Shown piece by piece: positions 43,361 to 53,553 of a stretch of 64,000 nucleotides of DNA (positions within the stretch are counted from its first letter, which is position 1; every line of letters begins with the position of its first letter). The DNA is from Hyphomonadaceae bacterium. GTDB taxonomy: Bacteria > Pseudomonadota > Alphaproteobacteria > Caulobacterales > Aquidulcibacteraceae. The position numbers and the translations under genes are program-made. Below the pieces are notes generated by a model that was not told the DNA's origin, searched no databases, and saw nothing but the letters and a program-made list of their open reading frames with translations. The DNA is taken from the NCBI GenBank assembly GCA_019636095.1, contig JAHBYF010000001.1:616874-680873 (forward strand), in the 5' to 3' direction.

Positions 43361-44278
43361 TCAAACCGGATCGTAGGGAAACACCGACGCGCTGGGACCT
43401 GCGTCGGTGTAGTTGGCTTTCATGGCGGGCAGCGCTTGCTCGATCAAAGTCTGCGGCGTCCAGCCCTCAAGACGCCCCAGTGTCCGCACCGGGCGCGGTT
43501 GGTTGAACAAGAACACCTCGTTGCCGCGGACAGCAAATACCTGGCCCGTCGTGTCCTTCGCGCCGTCGGCGCACAGCGCGACGGCCAGCTGCGCTACCTG
43601 ATCGGCGCGCATGCCGTTTTTCATCCGCTCGACTCGCGCCGCACTCGCCTCATCTTTCACCGGGATCGATGCGATCATGCGTGTCCACGCAAACGGCGCA
43701 ATAATGTTGGAGCGCACATTCTTCTGCAGGCCTTCCATCGCGATGATCCGCGATAAGCCCATCACCCCAAGCTTTGCCGCCGCATAATTCGCCTGCCCGA
43801 TGTTGCCGATGAGGCCGGACGTGGACGTGAACAGGACGTAAGCGCCGTCCTGCTGTTCGCGGAAATGCTCGATGGAAGCACGCGTGACGTTGAATGCGCC
43901 GTGCAAGTGGACGTCGATGACAGCCTTCCAGTCTTCCGGCGTCATCTTGTGGAACATGCCATCGCGCAAAATGCCGGCAGGATTGATCACGGCGTGCAGA
44001 CCGCCGAATTCCTTCTTGGCTTGCGCGAACATCGCCGCGACGGCGTCGTAATCTGCAACGCTGTCTGAGTTCGAAATCGCCTTGCCGCCCGCGGCGCGGA
44101 TTTCCGCCGCGACTTGTTCCGCCGGACCGGCAGAGCCTGCGTCTTCGCCCTTCAAGCCGCCGCCAAGATCGTTGACGATAACGCTCGCGCCTTCGCGGCC
44201 GGCAAGCAGCGCGCATTCTTTCCCAATGCCGTTTCCGGCGCCGGTGACAACGACGACTTTTCCACTCAAAACGCCCAT
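43361..44278 (-). CDS. Short-chain dehydrogenase, probable 3-hydroxyacyl-CoA type
   Basis: A 305-residue classical SDR. The NAD-binding motif is VVVVTGAGNGIGKECALLAG; the catalytic Ser lies in FTSTSGLIG and the YxxxK pair in YAAAKLG. The usual NNAG is NPAG here. The insertion NDLGGGLKGEDAGSAGPAEQVAAEI is typical of the branch related to the hydroxyacyl-CoA dehydrogenase domain of multifunctional enzyme type 2. It probably acts in fatty acyl-CoA or related oxidation (inferred). It is preceded 21 bases upstream by an MFS transporter gene on the same strand. Confidence 0.88.
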   Translation of the reverse strand: MGVLSGKVVVVTGAGNGIGKECALLAGREGASVIVNDLGGGLKGEDAGSAGPAEQVAAEIRAAGGKAISNSDSVADYDAVAAMFAQAKKEFGGLHAVINPAGILRDGMFHKMTPEDWKAVIDVHLHGAFNVTRASIEHFREQQDGAYVLFTSTSGLIGNIGQANYAAAKLGVMGLSRIIAMEGLQKNVRSNIIAPFAWTRMIASIPVKDEASAARVERMKNGMRADQVAQLAVALCADGAKDTTGQVFAVRGNEVFLFNQPRPVRTLGRLEGWTPQTLIEQALPAMKANYTDAGPSASVFPYDPV

Positions 44279-44299
44279 GACGTCCTCCGAGAGACTGAC

Positions 44300-45616
44300 T
44301 TAACCTGCGGGGGCGCTGTCTTCCAGCGCGTTACGTTGCGGCGGCTTGGCGGCGCTTTCATCCGGCATGATCGGCTCGAAGCCGTCAGCCCTTGCCAGTG
44401 CAGGGAAGAGCTTCATCCAGCCCAGTGAGGCCGCAACCGCGCCGACGCCGCCGATCGTCACCGCCAGAACCGGTCCGAATATCCGCGCCATCAGTCCCGC
44501 TTCGAAATCGCCGAGTTCGTTGGACGCTGATATGAACACGAAGCTCACGGCCGAGACACGCCCGCGCATCGCATCCGGCGTCGCAAGTTGGATCAAACTT
44601 GATCGCACATAGACAGAAATCATATCGACACCGCCCGCGACCGCCATGGCGCCAGCCGCGAGCCAGATCGACGTCGATTGTGCAAAGACGATTGTCGCGA
44701 CGCCAAACGCGATCGTCGCGCCGAACATCCATAGGCCGACGCGCCGCCGCAAAGGCGCTATCGCCAACATGAGTGCGACGGTTGCCGCGCCCAATCCCAT
44801 AGCCGAGCGAAGAAGTCCGCTTTCGCTAGCAGTGCCGTGCAAGATGTCGCGCGCAAACACCGGCAGCAGCGCCACCGCGCCCGCGAGGAGCACCACGATC
44901 AAATCCAGCGAGATTGCCCCAAGCACAATCTTGTTCGACCAAACATAACGTAAGCCATCGATGATCATGCCAATCGTGCGCGCATCCTTCACCGGTTCCT
45001 GCTTCGGTGGCTTCAACGCGAACACCATCGACGTGCTGACAAGCAGCAGCACTAGAACCGCGCTGTACGCGAGCAGTGGGCTGATCCCGCAGAGCAAGCC
45101 TCCAATGGACGGCCCTACAATCAACGCCGACTGAAACGCCAGCGAAGACATCGCTATGCCTTGCGGCAAGTCCTTGCGCGGCAGCAGCATCGGCAGAAGC
45201 GCCGATGCCGCCGGCGGCATGAAAGCGTTGGTGGCCCCCGCCAGTATCGCCGCTGCGAAGATGGACGGCACGACGACGCTCGGTCCGAACTGCGTCGCCA
45301 CGCAAAGGCCCAGCGCAATGAAGGTCTTCATGCCAAAGCAGATCAGCAGAATGATCTTGCGATTGTACCGGTCCGCGGCCTGGCCGCCGAACAGCGATAG
45401 CGCCAGCAGCGGCAAGAACTGCGCAAGCCCGACAAGCCCAAGCGTTAGCGCGCCTTCGCGAATGCCTTGGCCGTTTATCCGCGCGGTGTCGTAGACCTGC
45501 CAGAACATCGCCGCGAGCTGCATCTGGATGGCCAACGTGCCGAACCAGCGCCCGATCCAGAAGAGCGTGAACTGCCGGTGCTGGAAGATGTCGAGAGAGG
45601 GGATACGCAGAGCCAA
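44300..45616 (-). CDS. MFS transporter
   Basis: A 438-residue major facilitator with about twelve hydrophobic helices. The N-terminus FQHRQFTLFWIGRWFGTLAIQMQLAAMFWQVYD and the first-loop motif ALSLFGGQAADRYNRKIILL resemble the MFS_3/enterobactin-exporter group, pointing to drug or metabolite efflux. The C-terminus is a short cytoplasmic tail. The substrate cannot be inferred. It is upstream of and co-directional with the SDR gene. It is divergent from the GNAT gene, with a 93-base gap. Confidence 0.88.
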   Translation of the reverse strand: MALRIPSLDIFQHRQFTLFWIGRWFGTLAIQMQLAAMFWQVYDTARINGQGIREGALTLGLVGLAQFLPLLALSLFGGQAADRYNRKIILLICFGMKTFIALGLCVATQFGPSVVVPSIFAAAILAGATNAFMPPAASALLPMLLPRKDLPQGIAMSSLAFQSALIVGPSIGGLLCGISPLLAYSAVLVLLLVSTSMVFALKPPKQEPVKDARTIGMIIDGLRYVWSNKIVLGAISLDLIVVLLAGAVALLPVFARDILHGTASESGLLRSAMGLGAATVALMLAIAPLRRRVGLWMFGATIAFGVATIVFAQSTSIWLAAGAMAVAGGVDMISVYVRSSLIQLATPDAMRGRVSAVSFVFISASNELGDFEAGLMARIFGPVLAVTIGGVGAVAASLGWMKLFPALARADGFEPIMPDESAAKPPQRNALEDSAPAG

Positions 45617-45709
45617 GCCGCGCGCTTATGGACCCTAGCCGCCCCTTGTCGCAACTGTCGCTGTCTCGCGATTGACTGGGCGCGCGGCGCGCCCTAATCG
45701 CGCGCCTCC

Positions 45710-46207
45710 ATGGGCCATACCTTCACCGCCGAAAAGCCCGAGCACGCCGACGGGGTCGAGCGTGTGCTCGCGCGCGCCTTCGGGCCTGGCCGCTACGCCA
45801 AAACCAGCGAGCGTGTCCGCGAACGCGGCGCTGTGTTTGAGCCGTCGCTGACACGGATCGCAGTGAACGATGCCGGTGACGTGGTCGGCGTTTGCCGCAT
45901 CTGGCGCGTGGAAGCGGGTGCGCCGCTCTTCTTCCTTGGTCCCCTTGCAGTCGATCCCTCGGAGCAAGCTGCGGGCGTGGGATTGGCGCTTGCGCGCGAC
46001 TCGATCGCTGCGTGCCGCGCAAGTGTTGGCAATGGCGTCGCGCTTGTCGGCGCCGAACGCTTCTTCCGGCCGCTTGGCTTTACCGTCGTGCCAAACGGCA
46101 GACTATCGATGCCTGGTCCTGTCGATCCAACGCGGTTCCTCTGGCTCGAACTCCGCCCCGGCGGATTGGACAAGGTGCAGGGCGAATTGCGCGCGCCGAA
46201 GCGCTAG
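45710..46207 (+). CDS. GNAT family N-acetyltransferase
   Basis: A 165-residue acetyltransferase. The acetyl-CoA loop is LGPLAVDPSEQAAGVGLALARDSIAACR, with the QxxGxG-type pyrophosphate motif; a YjhQ-like AERFFRPLGFTVVPNGRLSMPGPVDPTRFLWLEL C-terminus follows. The acceptor is unknown. It is a single plus-strand gene whose last four bases overlap the end of the convergent MoxR-operon gene. Start ATG 45710. Confidence 0.88.
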   Translation: MGHTFTAEKPEHADGVERVLARAFGPGRYAKTSERVRERGAVFEPSLTRIAVNDAGDVVGVCRIWRVEAGAPLFFLGPLAVDPSEQAAGVGLALARDSIAACRASVGNGVALVGAERFFRPLGFTVVPNGRLSMPGPVDPTRFLWLELRPGGLDKVQGELRAPKR

Positions 46208-48249
46208 CCGTTCTCGCGGCGCCAGCCCCACATCAGCAGCGCGATTCCAACCAACGCCCATGCCCAACCCGGCCCAAACGGCGAGGCCACCGCAGCGCGT
46301 ACGGTGTAGGCCCCATTGCGCTCAATCCCGATCCAATCATTGCCGCGCGCATTTGCGCCCCGGTCCACGCGACGCACTTCTGGCAAGCGCCGCCCGTCTT
46401 CGCCGGTCATGAACACGCTGCCGCCTGTCGCATTCGCGAACGGTCGCAGGATCTCCGGGTTCGCCGCAAGCGCGCCAGCTTCGCGCGGATTGAGGGGGCC
46501 AACGGCGGCGAACGCGCGCAAATTTCCGCTGCGCGCTTCGTACAAACCTTGCTCCGGCGCCGGCGCTTCACCCCGATAGAGCCCCGGCGCACCTTCATCG
46601 AGTCCCGCTTCAGAACGCTGCCCAGTCGGCGAGATAATCTCTACCGGCCCCGGCGCATTGCCCAGCGTCGACCGCTCGATCTCCAAACCACGCGGCCCCG
46701 GATCGAGAGTGAGACTATCGTCTTCCAATTCTGGCTCTTGCATCAGCCAGTGCATCAAGCGTCGCAGCAATTCGCCGTGTGGACCGCCGCCATCATAGCC
46801 GCGCGCCCACAGCCACGGCTGGTCCGACCACAATTGCGCCACCCGTCCGCGCCCGGCGCGATCGAGCACCAAGAGCGGCCGCCCATCTGCGCCTGCGAGC
46901 ACAGTTTGTCCGCTTGTTGCGCGCGCATCGATCTGCCGCGTCCAATGTCCCCAGTGCTGCGGATCGGGAAGCCCGCGCACGACAGGATGACGTTGACCCA
47001 GCGCCGTTGGAGCTGGCCGGTAGGGCCGCGAGATAATTTGCCCAGTGGGTTGCGATGGCAGAATGCCCGCGAGCGCGGTGCGGTAGAGACCATCAAGTCC
47101 CGCTTCTTGTTCGCCCGCTGTGATCAGTAGCGCGCCGCCTTGTTCGATGCGTCGCGCAATTGAAGAGAAATAGTACGCCTGCAATATCCCGCGCTGCGGC
47201 GCGCGATCGAAGATAATGAGATCGAACTCATCCAAGCGCCGCTCAAACAATTCTTCTGTCGGGAAGGGGATCAGCGCTAGTTCGTTCAGTGGCGTGAAGT
47301 CCTGTTTGTCCGGGGGACGCAATATCGAGAAGTGCACCAGATCCACCGCAGGATCTGACTTCAGCAAATTCCGCCACACCCGTGCGCCGGCGTGCGGCTC
47401 GCCCGTAATCAGCAGCACCCGCAACCGATCGCGGACGCCGTTCGCGGCAAACGCCGCGCGATTGTTTGAAAGCGTGATCTCTTGCGGCCCAGCGGCCGCC
47501 TCAACGATCACCATATTCCGCCCGCGATGCGTGAGACGGATATCAACCGAGAATTCGCGGTTTGCGCGAACGGTCGTATTCACCGCGCGCTGACCATCGA
47601 TGCTCACGCTGAGCGCCACCGGCGCGTTGCCATCCGCGTCGACGACGCGCCCGGTAATTCTCATCGTTTCGCCGACAATCCCGAAGGTTGGCGCTGAAAT
47701 CAGTTCTAGCCGCCGATCCCCACGCTGTGGATCACCGACGATCAGCACGTGCGCTGGCCCAAGATCGCGCAGTCTATTCGGCTCCGCCGGCGGATCGACG
47801 GCTTGTCCGTCGGTGACAACGATGACGCCGCCAATGCGATCGCGCGCCAAATCGCTCAGCGCATCTTCGATCACGCTGGTGATCATCGTCCCATCCGGCC
47901 CACCGCGCGCTTCGCGCACGCGGACATCGAGGCCGGGTTGCTCTGACAATCGCTGCGCCATCGCATCAGCCGCCGCGCGCGCCGCCTCCCGCCTCCCGGC
48001 CAAGGCCAAGCTTTCGCTTTGGTCGACGACGATCAGCGCTACATCATCCGCCGGCTCGCGCGTCTCGCGCACCCATTGCGGCTGCATCAGTCCGAGGAAC
48101 AGAAATGCGAGCCCGGCGCCGCGCGTCACTGGCGCTCCGCCGCCACGCCACACATAGACGCCAAGCGCAATCACAGCGATTGCGCCGAGCGCGATCAGCA
48201 CGCTCCACGGCAGCGCCGGATCGAACCCAATTCGCGCGCCCGCGATCAT
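46204..48249 (-). CDS. Large membrane protein of the MoxR/DUF58 operon
   Basis: A 681-residue protein, last gene of a four-gene unit. It has two N-terminal membrane helices (PWSVLIALGAIAVIALGVYVW; GAGLAFLFLGLM), a VWA-like section (DDVALIVVDQSESLALAGRREAARAAAD; IGGVIVVTDGQ), a mid-region resembling a class-I glutamine amidotransferase-like fold (LLITGEPHAGARVWRNLL, GGALLITAGEQEAG) and a C-terminal helix with GWRRENG. Proteins of this design accompany MoxR and DUF58 genes; they are thought to assist in assembling or maturing envelope complexes. No nucleophile Cys for a true amidotransferase is evident. Its start overlaps the upstream stop by four bases. Confidence 0.82.
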   Translation of the reverse strand: MIAGARIGFDPALPWSVLIALGAIAVIALGVYVWRGGGAPVTRGAGLAFLFLGLMQPQWVRETREPADDVALIVVDQSESLALAGRREAARAAADAMAQRLSEQPGLDVRVREARGGPDGTMITSVIEDALSDLARDRIGGVIVVTDGQAVDPPAEPNRLRDLGPAHVLIVGDPQRGDRRLELISAPTFGIVGETMRITGRVVDADGNAPVALSVSIDGQRAVNTTVRANREFSVDIRLTHRGRNMVIVEAAAGPQEITLSNNRAAFAANGVRDRLRVLLITGEPHAGARVWRNLLKSDPAVDLVHFSILRPPDKQDFTPLNELALIPFPTEELFERRLDEFDLIIFDRAPQRGILQAYYFSSIARRIEQGGALLITAGEQEAGLDGLYRTALAGILPSQPTGQIISRPYRPAPTALGQRHPVVRGLPDPQHWGHWTRQIDARATSGQTVLAGADGRPLLVLDRAGRGRVAQLWSDQPWLWARGYDGGGPHGELLRRLMHWLMQEPELEDDSLTLDPGPRGLEIERSTLGNAPGPVEIISPTGQRSEAGLDEGAPGLYRGEAPAPEQGLYEARSGNLRAFAAVGPLNPREAGALAANPEILRPFANATGGSVFMTGEDGRRLPEVRRVDRGANARGNDWIGIERNGAYTVRAAVASPFGPGWAWALVGIALLMWGWRRENG

Positions 48250-50912
48250 CGCCGCCTCTCGCCCAAGCGTTCGAGCAGTGCCGGCACGTGTACTTGGTCT
48301 GCCTTATAGTTCCCGGTGAGCGCCACCATCACCATGTTGACGCCGAACCGTAGTGACAATTCGCGCTGTCGGTCGCTCACGCCCGCGAGTCCGGACCAGG
48401 CGCTCGCCCAATCTCCATCGCCAATGAAGATTGCCGCCACGCCATCGCGCGACGACGCTGCCGAAGCACTCTCGGCCCACAATTGCGCTGACTGCGACCG
48501 CCCCGGAAAACTTCGCAGCAAATAGAACGCGCGCGTCAACACGTGCTCTTGGTTCACTTGCTCCAATGGCGGCACATCGATGCCTGATAGCATCGTCTGC
48601 GCTGGCCGGCCGCGCTGGTCCGCCCCAGCGTCGCGTGTGTCGACCAGCAACAAGCCGCCAATCGCCAGATAGCGATCGACGTTGCTCAGCGCCGCATCCG
48701 GCAAACGCCGAGGCGAGGGCGGCGCTGGCCAGTAGATGAACGGGTAGGCGGATAGATCGTCTCGCGCGAGATCAACCGCCGCCGGCGGCCCGGGCTCGAC
48801 CGACGTGCGCGCCGTCAAGATGTTCGAAAGTGCGCGCAGTCCTTGTTCGGACGCGCGGTCGATCTGTGAGTCTCCGGTGCGCACGTATGCGAGACGCAAC
48901 GTTTGCGTCGGGTCGTTCGCGTTCTGCGCATGCGCGTCGCCGCCAAATACGAAGAGGCCGGCGATTACCACCGCTGCTGCTGCTGCATGCGCGCGCCGCG
49001 GCAGACGCGGCAGCTTGCCGACTAATAACAATGCGATCATCAAATCGATCGCCAGCATCAGCCCAGCGAACCCGAACAACCATCCTGCCAAAGGGCGCTC
49101 GATCACCGCGCCTAGGCCCGCACGCGAAATCCCGCTCGGCAATTGCAGCGGCTGAAACGAATCATCCGGTCGCACAGCGTCAATCGCCGCTGAAACACCG
49201 GCGCGCTCATACAAGCCAGGCGGCGTCGCCGGTGATGGCTGCGCAATTGCAAACGCTTCGGGCGCAATCGGTTGCATATCCTGCGGCGCTGGCGCCAGCG
49301 AGCCGTAGCCGTCCAACAAACGCCGCGCCACGAACGGCCCGCCCGAAATCTCGCGTTCACCGGCGCCGTCCGTCCGCGCGGCGAACGCCAATGTCCTTCG
49401 CAAGATTTCGACGAAGAGGCCAGACAAAGGCATGTCCGACCATTCGGGCGTCGCGCTCACGTGAAACAGCACGATCAACCCACGCCCGCGCGGTTGCGCC
49501 GTTATCAATGGCGAATTGTCCGACAATGTCGCCCACACGCGCGCTTCTTCAAGCGAAGCAGGCTCCGCCAAAACTTGCCGTCGCACTTGCACGTCAGCTG
49601 GCGGCGAAATCCCCGCATACGGAGAGTCAGCCGGAAACGCGCCAATACTTAGCGGCGTCTCCCACGCGAGCGCACTGCCCAACGTGCGCGATCCAGGCCG
49701 CAGCCGAACCGGTACAAACTCATCCGCATCGTTCGCCAAACGCGGCCCCGCGAACCGCACCAGCAAGCCACCGGCTTCAAGCCAGCGTTGCAATGCGGCG
49801 CTGTCCGTCGGTGCGATGCGCCCAGCATCCGGTAGGATCAGAGCCTGCGCGCGCGCATCGATGAGTTGTGAGATGCTGCCGCGTCGCAGGCTCGCGTACG
49901 GCTGCAACGCACGATCGACATAGAACAATTCCGACAGCAGCGGCTGCCCCGCGCCACCGGGATCGACCAAGCCGACAAACGGCCGCCCCGCGCCCGCCGG
50001 CAACAACCGCACCGCGCCAGCGCTCTGCTCGCCAACGATCCGCACCCGCGCTGCGCGTGCAGCAATCTCCGGCGGCAACTCAATCCGCGCGCTCGCCGTC
50101 AGCGTATCGCCCTGAAATTGCAACTCCGCCGCGCCAAGTGAACGTCCCTCAGCGGTCTCCGCCGTCACCGCGCCAACAGCAGAACCATTCGGCGCCCGCC
50201 GCGCTTCAATCACAACGCCCTGCGGCGTCACCGAACCTGACACAATCCCGCGCGCCGTCTGCGCCGGTATCCGCGCCGTCACCGTCCCGCGTCGCTGCAA
50301 CTCCGCCGCCAACGCTTCCGCGCCCGCGTCGTTCAACCCATCCGTGATCCACACGATGCGATCGAAATTGCCTTCCGTCCGCGCCAACCGCGCCGCCGCA
50401 TCAGCACGATCCGGCCGCCACGGCTGCGGCTCCAAACGCTGTACGCGCGACTTCGCATCCGCCGCCGTCAGCGCTTCGCCCGGATCGCGTGGGCGCGTGC
50501 TCGGCGCCGTGAACAACATGAAGATCGGCGCCCGCGCGCGTTCGGCTTGCGCAATCGCCGCATTGGCTGCGTTGCGCACCTCGCTCCACGCCGGCGCAGA
50601 CGTCCAACCATCATCGATGACAATCAGCGTCCTCCCACCAAGCGGGCTATCGCTTGCTTGCGGGGCCAAGCTCGGTCGCGCGAACGCCAGGATCAGCAGC
50701 GCCGCCGCCAGCATCCGAAATAGCACCAGCCACCACGGCGCGCGTTCACGGCTCTGATCGTCCGTGCGCAAGCCTTCGAGCAAACGCGCCGGCGGAAATT
50801 GTTCGCGCTGCGGCGGCGGCGGCGTCGCGCGCATGATGAAGAACAACACCGGCAGCGCCAGCAGAGCCAGCAACGCGCCCGGCGCTCCAAACAGGAACGG
50901 CCCGAAGCTCAA
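48246..50912 (-). CDS. BatA/DUF4159 domain membrane protein
   Basis: An 888-residue protein. Residues 1-85 form a BatA-type N-terminal domain with two helices (GAPGALLALLALPVLFFIM; LVLFRMLAAALLILAFA) around PPARLLEGLRT. A VWA-like region follows (TLIVIDDGWTSAP, FDRIVWITDGLNDAG). After a helix near 620-645 the C-terminal DUF4159 domain begins at LRLAYVRTGDSQIDRASEQGLRAL and contains AVDLARDDLSAYPFIYWPAP. The VWA metal-binding set looks incomplete. It is coupled by four-base overlaps to both neighbours in the MoxR operon. Role: probably envelope chaperone complex; the exact activity is unknown. Confidence 0.88.
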   Translation of the reverse strand: MSFGPFLFGAPGALLALLALPVLFFIMRATPPPPQREQFPPARLLEGLRTDDQSRERAPWWLVLFRMLAAALLILAFARPSLAPQASDSPLGGRTLIVIDDGWTSAPAWSEVRNAANAAIAQAERARAPIFMLFTAPSTRPRDPGEALTAADAKSRVQRLEPQPWRPDRADAAARLARTEGNFDRIVWITDGLNDAGAEALAAELQRRGTVTARIPAQTARGIVSGSVTPQGVVIEARRAPNGSAVGAVTAETAEGRSLGAAELQFQGDTLTASARIELPPEIAARAARVRIVGEQSAGAVRLLPAGAGRPFVGLVDPGGAGQPLLSELFYVDRALQPYASLRRGSISQLIDARAQALILPDAGRIAPTDSAALQRWLEAGGLLVRFAGPRLANDADEFVPVRLRPGSRTLGSALAWETPLSIGAFPADSPYAGISPPADVQVRRQVLAEPASLEEARVWATLSDNSPLITAQPRGRGLIVLFHVSATPEWSDMPLSGLFVEILRRTLAFAARTDGAGEREISGGPFVARRLLDGYGSLAPAPQDMQPIAPEAFAIAQPSPATPPGLYERAGVSAAIDAVRPDDSFQPLQLPSGISRAGLGAVIERPLAGWLFGFAGLMLAIDLMIALLLVGKLPRLPRRAHAAAAAVVIAGLFVFGGDAHAQNANDPTQTLRLAYVRTGDSQIDRASEQGLRALSNILTARTSVEPGPPAAVDLARDDLSAYPFIYWPAPPSPRRLPDAALSNVDRYLAIGGLLLVDTRDAGADQRGRPAQTMLSGIDVPPLEQVNQEHVLTRAFYLLRSFPGRSQSAQLWAESASAASSRDGVAAIFIGDGDWASAWSGLAGVSDRQRELSLRFGVNMVMVALTGNYKADQVHVPALLERLGERRR

Positions 50913-51748
50913 GCGAACCGCTCCGAGACCAGCGCAATCAGCAACGCCAACGCCGGCGCCGCGCCATGATCGGTGCGATGCAAGAGAGCAGGGAAGCCGA
51001 AGTTTGCACCCGCTTGCCGGATCGCGCGCCGATGCGTCTCCAGCCGCTCCGAATAAAGCTCGCGCACATTCTCAGGGCGCCCGATCAGCGTTTCACTGCG
51101 ACGCCCAGGCTCAACAAACAGCGTCCGCCCACGAAACGGAAAATCCTCTTCCGCTGGATCGGCCACCATCACCAGCGCGCCACTCGCGCCCGCATCCGCC
51201 GCCGCGCTCAAGCGCGCACGCCAGGTCTCAACCGGCGCGTAAAAGTCCGAGAAGAAAATCACGCAGCTCCGCGAGGGCGCGACCGCATCCTTCTGCGGCA
51301 CAAGAAAATCATGCGCCAGCCGATCCACCGCACGCGGCCCCATGCGTGGCGCATGGCCCAGCATACCCACGCGCTCGCCGCCACGGTTCAGCAGCGTCGC
51401 CAACGCCAGCGCAATCGTTTGCGCGCGCCTCAACTTCGTTGTCCGCGCCGCATCGCTCGTCCAATTGAACCCAGCGTCCGGATCCATCCAGATCCACGCC
51501 GTCTGCGCCGCTTCACGCTCACGCTCGCGCACGAAGTAGCGATCGCCCCGCGCCGAGCGCCGCCAATCCACTAGCCGCGCGCCATCTTCAGCGCGGTGAT
51601 CGCGATATTGCCAGAACGCTTCGCCTTGCCCCGCGCGCCGGCGCCCGTGCAAACCCGGCGCACTCGCCGCAAGCCTACGCGCATCGAGCAGCACGCCGGG
51701 AAGATCACCAGCGAGCGCTAAAGCTTCAAGGCGCGAAGCGTCAGACAT
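50909..51748 (-). CDS. DUF58 domain protein
   Basis: A 279-residue DUF58 protein. The signature region is HGRRRAGQGEAFWQYRDHRAEDGARLVDWRRSARGDRYFVREREREAAQTAWIWMD, followed by a VWA-like fold. DUF58 proteins partner with MoxR AAA ATPases. There is no membrane segment in this version, so it probably docks to the membrane components encoded downstream. It follows moxR after a 141-base gap occupied by a repeat element and overlaps the next gene by four bases. Confidence 0.92.
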   Translation of the reverse strand: MSDASRLEALALAGDLPGVLLDARRLAASAPGLHGRRRAGQGEAFWQYRDHRAEDGARLVDWRRSARGDRYFVREREREAAQTAWIWMDPDAGFNWTSDAARTTKLRRAQTIALALATLLNRGGERVGMLGHAPRMGPRAVDRLAHDFLVPQKDAVAPSRSCVIFFSDFYAPVETWRARLSAAADAGASGALVMVADPAEEDFPFRGRTLFVEPGRRSETLIGRPENVRELYSERLETHRRAIRQAGANFGFPALLHRTDHGAAPALALLIALVSERFA

Positions 51749-51757
51749 GTTCGACTC

Positions 51758-51872
51758 CCCGCCCCCTCGCGGGGCGGGGTTGGGGGTGGGGGGCGGTCAG
51801 CCGTCGCGCTGTTGAACAGCGAAGCGTCGGAACGCCCCCCCTCCCAACCCTCCCCCGCGAGGGGGGAGGGCT
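51758..51872. repeat. GC-rich palindromic repeat inside the MoxR operon
   Basis: The left part (CCCCGCCCCCTCGCGGGGCG, then a G-run) and the right part (C-run, then CCCGCGAGGGGGGAGGG) are mutually complementary over much of their length and each folds on itself around TCGCGG or CGCGAG. It occupies most of the gap between moxR and the DUF58 gene. A short relative sits at 56523-56549. Confidence 0.8.
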
Positions 51873-51889
51873 CAGAGTTGCGCTCGTCA

Positions 51890-52885
<996 letters not shown>

Positions 52886-52918
52886 GGGCGCGAAGCTCGC
52901 TTAGTTGGCGGCTGAATT

Positions 52919-53494
52919 ATGGCCGCACCTGAAAACACCTCGTCCCTGGAGCAATTGATCGCCGCGCTCAAGCGCGAAGCGGCTACTGGCGACAAAGCCC
53001 TGCCTCCGGTCGACAAATGGAACCCCGCCCATTGCGGCGAGATCGGCATGGAAATCCTGGCCGACGGAACATGGAAGCACGAGGGAACGCGCATCACGCG
53101 CGAACCCCTAGTCAAGCTTTTCGCCTCGATCCTGAGAAAAGACGAAGACGGCGTGACCTACCTCGTCACCCCGGTTGAGAAGATCATCGTTAAAGTCGAA
53201 GACGCGCCCTTCGTCGCCATCCGCGCGGATCGAGTGGGAGAGGGCGAAAACCAAACCATCGTCTTCACTACCAACGTCGGCGACATCGTCACCGCCGGCC
53301 CTGATCACCCGCTGCGCGTAGATCGCCGAGGCGAAGAACCGCGCCCGTACGTGCACGTACGCGGCCGCCTAGAAGCACGCGTCCTCCGCGCGCCGTTCTA
53401 CGAACTGGTCGAATGGGCCGATCCGAAAGAGGGGAGGCTCGGCGTTTGGAGTGGCGGCATGTGGTTCGAGTTGGGCCATGCGCCAACAGATTGA
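52919..53494 (+). CDS. DUF1285 domain protein
   Basis: A 191-residue soluble protein matching DUF1285: PVDKWNPAHCGEIGMEILADGTWKHEGTRITREPLVKLFASILRKDEDG, then VTPVEKIIVKVEDAPFVAIRAD and HPLRVDRRGEEPRPYVHVRGRLEARVLRAPFYELVEWA. The fold is known to be beta-rich, but no function is established. It is commonly encoded next to moxR and a cca-type gene in alphaproteobacteria, as in this window. Start ATG 52919, divergent from moxR. Confidence 0.92.
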   Translation: MAAPENTSSLEQLIAALKREAATGDKALPPVDKWNPAHCGEIGMEILADGTWKHEGTRITREPLVKLFASILRKDEDGVTYLVTPVEKIIVKVEDAPFVAIRADRVGEGENQTIVFTTNVGDIVTAGPDHPLRVDRRGEEPRPYVHVRGRLEARVLRAPFYELVEWADPKEGRLGVWSGGMWFELGHAPTD

Positions 53495-53553
53495 ATCAAG
53501 CGTCGTACTTTCGGCTTGTCTGGTAGCATCGCACCCCACGGAAAGGGGTGAGC

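Noticed and set aside
46204..51748. The MoxR/DUF58/BatA/DUF4159 unit as a novel system
   Set aside because: This gene set and order is widespread in alphaproteobacteria; apart from the repeat inserted after moxR nothing here departs from it.
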